This document shows positions 1-7,636 of a stretch of DNA of 24,518 nt, one piece after another. The DNA lies in the IMG/VR virus record IMGVR_UViG_3300021225_000323, positions 1 through 24,518 of that record. One strand, written 5' to 3'. The position numbers and the translations under genes were made by a program. The stretch comes from a virus. The notes below the pieces were generated by a model. It did not search any database and had not been told where the DNA came from. It saw only the letters and a program-made list of their open reading frames with translations. Numbering within the stretch: the stretch's first letter is position 1; each line of letters starts with the position of its first letter.

Positions 1-231
1 GACGCGTCGCAGGAATATATCGCCCAGCTGGATTCGGAAGTCAGGCGCCGCGATCCTCGGACGGGCAAGACGACATGGGTGATGCCGAAGGGGGTGAAGG
101 ATAACCACGCCTTGGACTGCGAATTGCTGGCCATGCTGGCGGCCGTCCGCTGGGGAATCGTCGGTCGGGAGGGTGTCGCCCAGCCGGCCGAGGGTGGGGA
201 CGTAAACAATCAACAAGCCGAGCAGAGTTAA
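1..231 (+). CDS. Terminase large subunit, C-terminal end (partial)
   Basis: The reading frame is open from the first base and gives 76 residues before TAA at 229-231. It is the tail of a larger gene that begins outside the window. The segment NHALDCELLAMLAA resembles the end of the GpA-type large terminase nuclease domain, where a conserved Asp sits in a similar H-x-x-D-C motif. The large terminase is the ATP-driven DNA packaging motor, which also cuts the concatemer. The last 20 or so residues are Gln/Asn-rich and probably disordered. The assignment also rests on position: a gpW-like gene and a lambda-type portal follow at once, as in lambda (A-W-B). The ATPase domain cannot be seen here. 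Confidence 0.75.
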   Translation, partial: DASQEYIAQLDSEVRRRDPRTGKTTWVMPKGVKDNHALDCELLAMLAAVRWGIVGREGVAQPAEGGDVNNQQAEQS

Positions 232-495
232 ATGGCTGCAACAGGCATCTTTATCGGCGCGGACGAGGACTGGCTGAAGGCCACGAAACAGAAGGCCATG
301 GATAAATACGCCACTGGCACGATCGTTATTTCGTACTCGGATTCCGGGTCCAGCGTCAGCCGTCAGGTGACGGCCAGCCCCAAGGACATCATCGCGGAAT
401 GCAACCACGCCCTCTGGGTGCTGGACCCCGTGACCTACGCAAACCTTGCCCGCCGTTCCGTTTTCGGCTCCAGCTATGACTCGCGCTCGCTCTAA
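232..495 (+). CDS. gpW-like head-tail connector (small head-joining protein)
   Basis: This 87-residue protein starts at the ATG directly after the terminase stop (TAA then ATG, no gap) and overlaps the portal start by 20 bases. Small proteins between terminase and portal in lambda-order phages are usually of the gpW family, which plug the packaged head before tail attachment. The C-terminal part, AECNHALWVLDPVTYANLARR, has the helical look of that family: a helix with regularly spaced hydrophobics, then a short basic tail. The middle is Ser-rich and beta-like (VISYSDSGSSVSRQVTAS), consistent with the small hairpin of gpW. I rely mainly on size and location; sequence similarity alone is weak. 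Confidence 0.6.
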   Translation: MAATGIFIGADEDWLKATKQKAMDKYATGTIVISYSDSGSSVSRQVTASPKDIIAECNHALWVLDPVTYANLARRSVFGSSYDSRSL

Positions 496-1942
496 GCCCA
501 AGACCAAAAAGGTCGAGGCATACACCGGAAATTACGAGGCGGCCTCGTTGACCGAGCGCCGAATCCAGTATTTCGGCACGGCGCCGAAGGACAACAAGCT
601 GGAGGTTACGAACGGCACGCGGATGACGCTCCTGCGTAAGTCTCGGTACGCCGAGAAGAATTACCCTGCGATGTCGCAGTACTCGCTGGACATGGTTACG
701 TACGTGGTCGGCGACGGCCTGATGCCGACGAGCCACGCGTTGAACCCTGACGTGGCCGAACAGCACGTGAAGTATTACCTGCGTAAGAAGCGCCGTCCTG
801 ACGTGACTGGCCGCTGGTCGTACACCGACGTGCAGGCAATCAAGATTCATACCTGGTCAATCGACGGCGAGGTGTTCGTCGTGAAGGTGCAGATGTCCGA
901 CGGCATCAAAGAACAGATCGTCGAGGGCCATCGGTGCGTTACCCCTGCCAAGCCGAAGCCCGGCGACAACTGGAACGACGGATTCCTGTATGGCGAGTAC
1001 GGCGAAATCATCGCATATAATTTCCGTCAGGACGACGGCACGGACGAGATGGTGCCCGCCGCACAGGTCCGACATATCTGCAAGGCCACGCGTGCGTCTG
1101 CAGGCCACGGTCTGCCGCCCTTGGCACAGGCCCTCAACACCATGCAGGACGCCGCCGAAATCGCCGAGATGGTGAAGACAGGCTTCAAGGACGTGTCGGA
1201 TATTCCGCGCGTCATCACGAAGGCTGGCGGCACGCTCGACGAGGCCACGGCCGGCGAAGTGACGGGCAAGCGTGGCAAGGCCGAGAAGCCCTATGCCGAC
1301 CTTTCGCGTCAGATGGGCGGAAAGCTGCTGACCTTGGACATCGGCGAGAAGCTGGAATATCCGGTCCCGAGCCAATCCACCGAGCTCTGGAATAACTTCA
1401 ACAACGCCCTGCAACGCGCGATGTGCGGCGGCGGTCTGCCATACGAATTCGTTTTCGACGCCACGAAGGCTGGTTCGGCCGCCGTCCGAATGAATCTCGG
1501 CAAGGCTGGCCGCTATGTCGGCGCCGTGCAGACGATGCTCATCGAGGATGACCTGGAGCCAGATTACCTTGAGGTGGTCGGCAAAGGCATCAAGGACAAG
1601 GAGATTCCCGACGACCCCAACTGGATGGAGGTCTCTTGGACCTGCCCGCCTGCCCCGTCAATCGACAATGGCCGTGACGCGTCGAACGATCGCGAAGACC
1701 TGAAGATGGCGCTCACGTCGTACACCGACCTGTACAAGACCCGCTCCAAGGACTTCCGAAAGGACGCCCGCCAGCAGGCCGCCGACTTGGCTTACCTGAC
1801 GGCGCTCGAAAAGGAATTCGGTCTGCCGGTCAATACCTTGGCCCAGCGTTATAACACCCTGCCATTCAATCCTGACCAGGTTAACGCCGCGACGACTCCG
1901 GCCTCCGAGCTCAACGATACCCAACCCATTCAACAGCCATGA
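476..1942 (+). CDS. Portal protein, lambda gpB family
   Basis: At 488 residues this matches the usual length of lambda-family portals. The portal forms the dodecameric ring at one capsid vertex through which DNA passes, and it docks the terminase and later the connector proteins. The N-terminus is basic (MTRARSKPKTKK); the body contains the segment MTYVVGDGLMP-type near residue 80 and SDIPRVITKAGG mid-protein; the C-terminal 100 residues are charged and helical, ending in a Pro/Gln-rich tail. I chose the ATG at 476, inside the end of the connector gene. An in-frame ATG at 446 would add ten residues (MPAVPFSAPA) and lengthen the overlap. The stop overlaps the protease start as ATGA. Confidence 0.85.
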   Translation: MTRARSKPKTKKVEAYTGNYEAASLTERRIQYFGTAPKDNKLEVTNGTRMTLLRKSRYAEKNYPAMSQYSLDMVTYVVGDGLMPTSHALNPDVAEQHVKYYLRKKRRPDVTGRWSYTDVQAIKIHTWSIDGEVFVVKVQMSDGIKEQIVEGHRCVTPAKPKPGDNWNDGFLYGEYGEIIAYNFRQDDGTDEMVPAAQVRHICKATRASAGHGLPPLAQALNTMQDAAEIAEMVKTGFKDVSDIPRVITKAGGTLDEATAGEVTGKRGKAEKPYADLSRQMGGKLLTLDIGEKLEYPVPSQSTELWNNFNNALQRAMCGGGLPYEFVFDATKAGSAAVRMNLGKAGRYVGAVQTMLIEDDLEPDYLEVVGKGIKDKEIPDDPNWMEVSWTCPPAPSIDNGRDASNDREDLKMALTSYTDLYKTRSKDFRKDARQQAADLAYLTALEKEFGLPVNTLAQRYNTLPFNPDQVNAATTPASELNDTQPIQQP

Positions 1943-2733
1943 AGTTTCTTTCCCCCGGTTTGAAGGGCCGCGAGCCCTTGATGATTGACCCGCACACCGC
2001 TCTGGACCTGTACCGCAAGGCCGACAACCTGAGCATGGTTGACAAGCTGGTGCAGATGGTAGCCGATCGTCCTGCGCCATCGAAGGCTGGGCGTATCGCC
2101 GTAATTCCCCTGATGGGTGTTATCGGCATGAACCTGAGCCCGCTGGAGAAGGCCCTTGGCGGCGTGGACCTTATCGATTTCCGCAAGGCATGGAAGGCCG
2201 CTGAGGCCGACCCTACCGTTTCCGAGATCTGGATGCTGGTCGATTCCCCTGGCGGTGCCGCTCGTGGCGTCGAAGAAACGGCGAACATGGTCCGCAACAC
2301 GGCCAAGCCGACCACGGCATTCTGCGACATGGCCTGTTCCGCAGGCTATTACGTCGCATCGGCTGCCGACCGCACCCTTGCCTCGCCTTCCGCAGTGATC
2401 GGTTCCATCGGCGTACGCGTCGTGGTCGAAGACTGGTCGAAGGCATACGAGAATGCTGGGGTTAAGATTATCTCCATTACCTCCGGCGACCTCAAGGGCG
2501 GTGCAGATGGCACCCCTGTGACGCAGGCCGAAATCGACGACCTGGTTGCCTACGCCGAAGAGCTTGGCGCCCAATTCCGTGCCGACGTCCGCAAGACGCG
2601 CACGAACGTGCCCGACGATGCGATGCGTGGTCAGGTGTTCACCGGCCGTAAGGCGGCTACGCTCGGCCTTATCACCGGGCTTTACGACACGCTGGAGGAT
2701 GCGCTTGCGTCCACCCGCAATTCGGCGGCCTAA
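1939..2733 (+). CDS. Capsid maturation protease, S49 (SppA/ClpP-like)
   Basis: This 264-residue protein belongs to the S49 serine peptidase family used by lambda-type phages (gpC) to process the prohead. Visible family motifs are the substrate-binding DSPGG segment (near residue 102), the nucleophile motif ACSAGYYVASAADR (near 131, with the conserved Ser before AGYY), and the following PSAVIGSIGV strand (near 151). The expected Lys partner of the catalytic dyad lies C-terminally; ISITSGDLKGG near residue 178 is the likely site. The N-terminus lacks a signal peptide, so it acts in the cytoplasm inside the prohead. Translation appears coupled to the portal by an ATGA overlap. Its probable substrates are the scaffold-like protein just downstream and the portal. 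Confidence 0.85.
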   Translation: MKFLSPGLKGREPLMIDPHTALDLYRKADNLSMVDKLVQMVADRPAPSKAGRIAVIPLMGVIGMNLSPLEKALGGVDLIDFRKAWKAAEADPTVSEIWMLVDSPGGAARGVEETANMVRNTAKPTTAFCDMACSAGYYVASAADRTLASPSAVIGSIGVRVVVEDWSKAYENAGVKIISITSGDLKGGADGTPVTQAEIDDLVAYAEELGAQFRADVRKTRTNVPDDAMRGQVFTGRKAATLGLITGLYDTLEDALASTRNSAA

Positions 2734-2736
2734 GTA

Positions 2737-3927
2737 ATGGCCATCAAGGTGCCATCGTACGTCAGCGACGCCGCGCAGCGTGGCCTTGACTGGCACCGTG
2801 ATGGCAAGTCTGGCGACGGAGTGACGGATAAGACGCTGGCCGAAGCCCGCGAGATGGCGTCCGGTACCGTGTCGGAAGACAAGCTACGGCGCATGGGGCC
2901 ATGGTTCCAGCGCCACCGTGGGGACATGGACGCCCCGAAGAACAAGCCCGACAACGAGGCATTCCCTGGAGCGGGTGCCGTTGCGTGGGCGTTATGGGGT
3001 GGCCCGACTTCGGGCGACATCATGCGGACCGCCGACTGGGCGGAAGCCAAGGTCAAGCAGCTCGACCGCGAACGCAAGGCCGCATCGGCCTCCGCTCGAC
3101 GGCTTACGTCCATGGCCGAGGACGAACAACTTTCTACCATGCCACGATTCATCACCGATATCGACGGGACCATTCTCGACGACAAACACCAGCCAATCCA
3201 GCCCGTGCTGGACTTCATCGACGAGAACGCCGAAGAGGTCGTCGTCCTGACGAACCGACCCGAATCCGAGCGTGCCAAGACCGAACAGGAATTGGAGGCC
3301 ATCGACTTGGATTACGAGGTTCTGATCATGAACGACACGGGCAAGCCCGCACCAGAATTCAAGGCCGAAGCGGTCAAGAAGATGCTCGATGCCGGCGAGC
3401 GTGTGGACCTGTTCATCGACAATGACCAGGACAATCGGGCGGCCGTGGAGGCTTTGGGCGTCGAGGTCATGGACCCGGCGGCTATCGTCAACAGTGAGTC
3501 CAAGGTTGAAGACATGAGCAAGACCACTCCTGAAGCCCTCGTCGCCCAGCTGAACGCCGACCTTTCGGCCATCACCGCTGAGCGTGATACCCTTTCTGCT
3601 TCCGCGAACACCGTTGGTGCCGAATTGGTAGCCATGAAGGAATCGTTCGCCACCCTTTCGGCTGAGCGCGACGCCCTCGCCCTCAAGGTCAAGGAGCTGG
3701 AAGCCGCCCAGGCTACCGCCTCCGCTAAGGCCGCCGAGATGGTCGCCGAGAAGGCCAGCGCATCCGCTGCCGCCGCACCGCTCAAGATTGCCTCTTCCGA
3801 GCCCGTCGCCGCCCTCACGGGCAAAGACCTGAAGGATGCCTATCTGGCCCTCTCCGGTAAGGAGCAGGCCGCGTTCTTCGCCAAGCATAAGGCTGAGCTC
3901 TACGCCATCCGCAAGGCTGGCCTCTAA
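2737..3927 (+). CDS. Three-part capsid-assembly protein: phage head-associated N-domain, HAD phosphatase domain, coiled-coil scaffold
   Basis: This 396-residue protein has three parts. Residues 1-115 (LDWHRDGKSGDGVTDKT, KLRRMGPWFQRHR, AVAWALWGG) resemble a small domain that I recall attached to phage head proteins. Residues about 135-255 form a HAD-fold phosphatase with its motifs intact: D141-I-D143-G-T, T172 in VVLTNRP, Lys candidates at 209-215, and the acidic FIDND at 226-230. Residues 260-396 are Ala/Glu/Lys-rich and strongly coiled-coil, ending in a short basic segment, typical of a scaffold tail that binds coat protein. The position between protease and major capsid gene matches lambda Nu3. 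An in-frame ATG at 3514 (MSKTTPEAL), preceded by AAGG, could release the scaffold part separately. The HAD substrate is unknown. Confidence 0.75.
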   Translation: MAIKVPSYVSDAAQRGLDWHRDGKSGDGVTDKTLAEAREMASGTVSEDKLRRMGPWFQRHRGDMDAPKNKPDNEAFPGAGAVAWALWGGPTSGDIMRTADWAEAKVKQLDRERKAASASARRLTSMAEDEQLSTMPRFITDIDGTILDDKHQPIQPVLDFIDENAEEVVVLTNRPESERAKTEQELEAIDLDYEVLIMNDTGKPAPEFKAEAVKKMLDAGERVDLFIDNDQDNRAAVEALGVEVMDPAAIVNSESKVEDMSKTTPEALVAQLNADLSAITAERDTLSASANTVGAELVAMKESFATLSAERDALALKVKELEAAQATASAKAAEMVAEKASASAAAAPLKIASSEPVAALTGKDLKDAYLALSGKEQAAFFAKHKAELYAIRKAGL

Positions 3928-3962
3928 AACACTTTCACCCCCAACACTCATAATTAAAACCT

Positions 3963-4817
3963 ATGGCTAATACGTTCGATGCCGCGCTGGTCGGCTCCAC
4001 CATCAGCAATAAGATGCTCACCGCCCTCGGCGCCCGCATGTCGGCCCTGAGCCTCTTCTCCACCAACTTCGCCGATGAGGTCAAGAAGCCCAAGGAGACC
4101 CTGCAGGTCGGTCTCGTCACGGCCGCTTCGACCACCGTCGTCAACCCGACCGACTTCTCCCAGATCGGTGGCGCGACTGTCGGCAAGACCACGGTCACTC
4201 TCGACCATATCTACCAGCCCTTCGGCTTGTCCAACGCGGACATCCAGAACGGCTTCAAGCTGGAGCAGCTTGTCCAGGCTAACGTCGATGCGTTCGCCGA
4301 CAAGATCTGGGCGCTCATCACCGCGAACATTACGACCGCCAATTATGGCGCCGCTGTTGCCACCGCTGCTGACTCTGCGTTCACCCCTGGTTCCGCTGAG
4401 ATGAAGGCTCTTTGGGCCGCCGTTTCCAAGAGCACCCGCAAGGGCCTCGTGACCAACTCCGGCATCTACGCCAACCTCATCCCGGTCAACACCACCTCGT
4501 TGGCCCTCGTCCCTGGCGCCTACGGTTTCGATAACGGCGTCCACTACGCTACCGCCTTCAACGGTCAGGCCAAGTTGGCCGCGTTCGCCTGCTCGCCTGA
4601 GGCCATCGCGATCGGTACCGCCAAGCCGGACTTCTCGCTCGTCCAGGACAAGTTCCTCGTGTCGGACTCCGTGACCATCGACAAGCTCGGTATCACGGTG
4701 TTCTACAACGTCTGGGCTGACCCGTCCACCCGTAACCTTATCGCCTCCATCGAAGTCATGTTCGGTTCGGCGAAGGGTATCACGAGCGGCACGATGGCCC
4801 TCGCCCTCAACCCCTAA
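3963..4817 (+). CDS. Major capsid protein (HK97-fold type)
   Basis: The 284-residue product is predicted to be the coat protein, from its place after protease and scaffold and from its composition: Ala/Thr/Val-rich, no Cys-rich or catalytic motif, and a helical N-terminus followed by mixed beta segments. Features include VQANVDAFADKIWALIT near residues 102-118, reminiscent of the spine helix of coat proteins, and a C-terminal FYNVWADPSTRNLIASIEVMFG segment in two adjoining parts. It has its own 35-base upstream gap, which is AT-richer than the surroundings (taattaaaacctATG) and lacks a Shine-Dalgarno site. An intrinsic terminator follows 21 bases after the stop, so coat mRNA probably ends there in part. 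Codons are strongly biased to C-ending forms, as expected for a highly expressed gene. Confidence 0.8.
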   Translation: MANTFDAALVGSTISNKMLTALGARMSALSLFSTNFADEVKKPKETLQVGLVTAASTTVVNPTDFSQIGGATVGKTTVTLDHIYQPFGLSNADIQNGFKLEQLVQANVDAFADKIWALITANITTANYGAAVATAADSAFTPGSAEMKALWAAVSKSTRKGLVTNSGIYANLIPVNTTSLALVPGAYGFDNGVHYATAFNGQAKLAAFACSPEAIAIGTAKPDFSLVQDKFLVSDSVTIDKLGITVFYNVWADPSTRNLIASIEVMFGSAKGITSGTMALALNP

Positions 4818-4838
4818 TCGGAAGAGGACGAACGAACG

Positions 4839-4867
4839 AAGCCCCCTTAACTGGGGGCTTTTTTTTT
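4839..4867 (+). terminator. Rho-independent terminator after the major capsid gene
   Basis: An 8-bp perfect stem (AAGCCCCC at 4839-4846 with GGGGGCTT at 4853-4860) encloses a 6-base loop and runs into nine T residues at 4859-4867. It stands between the major capsid gene and the first head-tail joining gene, within an otherwise co-directional late unit. It would cap most coat transcripts and lower expression of the joining and tail genes by partial read-through. Confidence 0.9.
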
Positions 4868-4876
4868 ACATAAAGT

Positions 4877-5254
4877 ATGAGCCTCTACGCTGAGTTTTTG
4901 CCTGATGCTAAGGAAATCATCGAAGACCTAGGGGTGCCCGGCCAGACGGCCGATGGCGGTCTGACGTTCCGCTGCATGATCAGCGACCCTATGACCTCGC
5001 AGGTTTTCGGCGAGGGAGGCTTTGCTGACAAGGTGGGGCACTCGGTACGGCTGGTGGCTGAAACGGCCGCTTGGAGCCTTCCAGACGGCTCCGTGGGGGC
5101 ATCTGGCCCGGTCATCGCCTCCAACGCCGTGGTCCCATCCCTAGCCTACGGCAAGAAGCTGGTCGTTAACGGCAAGGGCGTCCGCATCACCCAGGTGACT
5201 TATAAACGCACGTCGGCATGGGTGACTCTGCAGGTCATCGACGACGGCGCATGA
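4877..5254 (+). CDS. Head-tail joining / head-closure protein (gpFII position)
   Basis: This 125-residue protein sits directly after the coat gene and before a gpZ-like gene, the place of lambda gpFII. The C-terminal half is beta-rich with YGKKLVVNGKGVRITQVTYK, similar in form to small head-closure proteins in which a conserved strand-turn segment precedes the C-terminus. The N-terminal third is acidic and helical (EFLPDAKEIIEDLG). The start at 4877 lies nine bases past the terminator T-run, with no Shine-Dalgarno sequence. The stop overlaps the next gene as ATGA. Role assigned by order and size only. Confidence 0.55.
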   Translation: MSLYAEFLPDAKEIIEDLGVPGQTADGGLTFRCMISDPMTSQVFGEGGFADKVGHSVRLVAETAAWSLPDGSVGASGPVIASNAVVPSLAYGKKLVVNGKGVRITQVTYKRTSAWVTLQVIDDGA

Positions 5255-6231
5255 AGGTAAAAGCGGGCATCGTACCTAAGACCATGGCCGAGTTCCAGAC
5301 GGCCATGAACGAGCTATCGGCCATGTCCAGAGAGGCCATGGTGGATATCGGGCTGAAGCAGGCCCAGCTGATTTGCCGCGACATGATGGCGTTCACCCCG
5401 CCGATGGCTGCGGGGGGTGGTGGCGGCCTGACGTCCACAGGCCAGAAGGCCGGTAAGCGGGCGGTCGAGAAGGACATCCGCAAACTGTACGTGGCCATGG
5501 ACGGCAAGGGGACAGCCCCGGTATTTCTATTCCAGCAACGGCTGGCCATCGCCGTGAAGGCCGACAATAAGGCCGAATTCAACAAATTGATTCTCGGCCA
5601 GAACAATAAGGTTCTGAGCAAGCTATCCCCTGTCCTCCGCAAGATTTGCCAAGACTACGACCTAGATCGTGCGCTGCGTAAGGCTAAGAATTACCTAGCC
5701 AAGTCTAACCCACGCCGAAACGAATACGGCCTGCTGGGCTATACCAAGCAACTTAGGCCGTTGCACCAGGCTATGCTCGAAAAGACGGGAGGCCGTTTTA
5801 AGAAGAACGGCAAGCCCTTCAACCCCCTAGGGTCATGGACGAACGCCCAGATTGTACCCGACGAAGAGACCCTGATAGCCTATATAACGCAACGGCAGGC
5901 CCATGTAGGCCGTTTGAAGGCTGGGTGGTGGGATGCCCTCCAACTCATCCCGAACCCGTCTCCTAGGGGCAAGGAGATGGAATATGGCCGGGCCGGCGTC
6001 GGGGACTGGATTAAGGCCCAGTCATCCGGGCAAGGTCGTTTCTCTATGGCCAAGGGTACGAATACGGTCAGCATGACGGTGGCCAACATGATCGGCGACC
6101 TGAACAGCGTCAGCACGGACGCCAAAACAAAGAGCATTGTGCTTGGATTACGCACCGCGAACATCCAGCGCGACATCGAGAACCGAATCAAAAAGATGGT
6201 CGCACAGGCCAATAAGAAGAAAAGCACCTAA
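5251..6231 (+). CDS. Tail completion / minor tail protein (gpZ or HK97 gp10 position)
   Basis: The 326-residue product begins at the ATG overlapping the previous stop; a longer frame from 5218 would add eleven residues entirely within the preceding gene and is less likely. The N-terminal helix with AMNELSAMSREAMVDIGLK, followed by FTPPMAAGGGGGLTSTGQ, fits the HK97 gp10-like pattern of an amphipathic helix and a 'TP..tG' segment seen in tail-completion proteins. The protein is long for that family; the extra central part is basic and helical (residues 100-200) and the C-terminus is Lys-rich. It would help stabilise the tail terminator at the head-tail interface. Specific function is inferred from gene order. 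Confidence 0.5.
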   Translation: MKVKAGIVPKTMAEFQTAMNELSAMSREAMVDIGLKQAQLICRDMMAFTPPMAAGGGGGLTSTGQKAGKRAVEKDIRKLYVAMDGKGTAPVFLFQQRLAIAVKADNKAEFNKLILGQNNKVLSKLSPVLRKICQDYDLDRALRKAKNYLAKSNPRRNEYGLLGYTKQLRPLHQAMLEKTGGRFKKNGKPFNPLGSWTNAQIVPDEETLIAYITQRQAHVGRLKAGWWDALQLIPNPSPRGKEMEYGRAGVGDWIKAQSSGQGRFSMAKGTNTVSMTVANMIGDLNSVSTDAKTKSIVLGLRTANIQRDIENRIKKMVAQANKKKST

Positions 6232-6236
6232 CCTTT

Positions 6237-6686
6237 ATGGGCACCACCTCCGTACGTCATATCATTGAAGCTGGCCTCGTGGCCTTCCTGCAGGCCGAAC
6301 CGACGCTGGCCGGCGTGAACATCTACCCAGGGGATAGCACGGCCGTGGCCGTCCACCCAAAGGTGGTCGTTACCTGCGAGAGCGCGCGGACGCCAGCCCT
6401 GATGCCTGACGGCTTAGGCAATTACGATTGCTCGGTCCGGGTGGTCATCTCGGATAACGCCGACGACTTTACCCTGGCACAGCACCGCCAGCACGAGGCC
6501 AGCGTCTTGGCCACCCTAGCCAACGAGGCGGGCATCAAGGCCGCGTTTGCCGCCGCCTCGCCTGTGGATGCTTACATCTACATGGCTCGCCCAGGGGAAC
6601 CCCAGCAAGGCCATGACCCAGAGGGTAACTACTGGAACAGCGTCACGACGATGCTGATTCGGTGCGTGGTCAACCCCGGCCCTTAA
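6237..6686 (+). CDS. Tail terminator protein (gpU position)
   Basis: A 149-residue protein five bases after the gpZ-position gene and just before the tail-tube candidate, the usual place of the tail terminator that stops tube growth and joins the head. It has an amphipathic N-terminal helix (SVRHIIEAGLVAFLQAEP), then beta strands with HPKVVVTCESA and CSVRVVISDNADD, a helix rich in Ala (RQHEASVLATLANEAG) and a C-terminal strand (VTTMLIRCVVNPG). That alpha-beta-beta-alpha-beta order matches the tail terminator fold. No enzymatic motif is present. The leader 'cctaaccttt' before ATG has no Shine-Dalgarno sequence. Confidence 0.6.
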   Translation: MGTTSVRHIIEAGLVAFLQAEPTLAGVNIYPGDSTAVAVHPKVVVTCESARTPALMPDGLGNYDCSVRVVISDNADDFTLAQHRQHEASVLATLANEAGIKAAFAAASPVDAYIYMARPGEPQQGHDPEGNYWNSVTTMLIRCVVNPGP

Positions 6687-6711
6687 TCGTCAACTTGGCG
6701 GCCAATAGCAA

Positions 6712-7089
6712 ATGGCTGCTTCTATTATCGGCACGGTTGGCAAGCATGGCGTGCTCGGCACGGTTGCTAATCTCATCGTTACCTCTTACTCGGTTAAGAA
6801 GGGTTTTGAGCTCAAGAATCTCCTTAAGGACCAGCAAGGCATCACGATCGGCGTGCGTTACGACGGCAAGCAACGCGTGATGGACATCGAGGGTACCGTG
6901 CTTACCTCCGATATGCCGGAGCAAGGCGCCCCTATCACCTTTGCGATTCAGACCGATGTCAGCCCATCTTCCACCATTACCGGTTTTGTGGAGGATGTCA
7001 CGGAGTCTGGCCGTAACGGCGATTACGTGACGTTCAAGGCCACCGTCGCCCAATGGGATAGCATCGCGTCTTACACGCCTGTTCCTTGA
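6712..7089 (+). CDS. Tail tube protein candidate (gpV position)
   Basis: This 125-residue, beta-rich protein lies between the tail terminator and a tail-chaperone-like gene, where the major tail protein is expected. Strand-like segments include GVRYDGKQRVMDIEGTVL, PITFAIQTDVSP and GDYVTFKATVAQWDS, consistent with the small beta-sandwich tube fold. It is shorter than lambda gpV (about 246 residues) because it lacks the C-terminal Ig-like domain; similar short tube proteins occur in other phages. The gene starts after a 25-base gap and its TGA overlaps the next ATG (TGATG). Confidence 0.55.
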   Translation: MAASIIGTVGKHGVLGTVANLIVTSYSVKKGFELKNLLKDQQGITIGVRYDGKQRVMDIEGTVLTSDMPEQGAPITFAIQTDVSPSSTITGFVEDVTESGRNGDYVTFKATVAQWDSIASYTPVP

Positions 7090-7634
7090 TGGACGAACGG
7101 TTCCTACGCGCGTTTACCGACCCGGCCCAGACGAAGTTTCTGGGCCGTTTGGTTTCGCCTTTCTGCCTGCGTCACCGCGTCACTTTAGCCTCCCTTGGTT
7201 CCCCCTTTACCAAGGAGAACGGCGACTTCCGTCCGCTGGATCTGCTGGTGGCCGTCAAGGTGTGCGCCGGCGAGCCCATCGGCAAGCTGACGAACGCCGA
7301 GCTGGGCGAGATTATCGAGCTATCGGACAACCCCAAGAAGTTCATCGAAGGATGTATCGAGTTCAAGGGGTATATGCTGGAGGACAACCACCCGAAATTC
7401 TGGCGTAAGGAAGGCGGCCGGGCTGGTACCAACGGCGTGCCGTGGGTGCTGAATATCGTTTCGGCGCTTACCGCTGGTGGTGTCAGCCTGAAGGAAGCCT
7501 GGGACATGCCGGAGTGTCAGGCCATCTGGTTGGCTACGGCCTATGCCACCATGAAGGGCGCCGACCTAAAGGTGCTTACTTCCGAGGACGAATATATCCA
7601 GGCTAACTTCAACAAAATCCTTAACCGCAACTAA
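7089..7634 (+). CDS. Tail assembly chaperone-like protein (gpG position)
   Basis: The 181-residue protein sits between the tube candidate and the tape measure candidate, the invariant location of tail assembly chaperones, which coat the tape measure during assembly. It is mostly helical: LLVAVKVCAGEPIGKLTNAE and ALTAGGVSLKEAWDMPECQ are the clearest amphipathic stretches. There is no second overlapping chaperone frame, and I see no clear slippery heptamer near its 3' end, so the usual G/GT programmed frameshift may be absent. A TTG three bases earlier is also in frame, but ATG at 7089 gives a neat stop-start overlap. Confidence 0.5.
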   Translation: MDERFLRAFTDPAQTKFLGRLVSPFCLRHRVTLASLGSPFTKENGDFRPLDLLVAVKVCAGEPIGKLTNAELGEIIELSDNPKKFIEGCIEFKGYMLEDNHPKFWRKEGGRAGTNGVPWVLNIVSALTAGGVSLKEAWDMPECQAIWLATAYATMKGADLKVLTSEDEYIQANFNKILNRN

Positions 7635-7636
7635 CC

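Noticed and set aside
446-475. Earlier portal start at ATG 446.
   Set aside because: It would lie deeper in the gpW-like gene and adds ten non-family residues; ATG 476 begins with the basic N-terminus typical of these portals.
2992-3951. Long open frame on the - strand opposite the HAD/scaffold gene.
   Set aside because: The + strand frame carries HAD motifs and coiled coil; the opposite frame is repetitive Gly/Leu-rich shadow.
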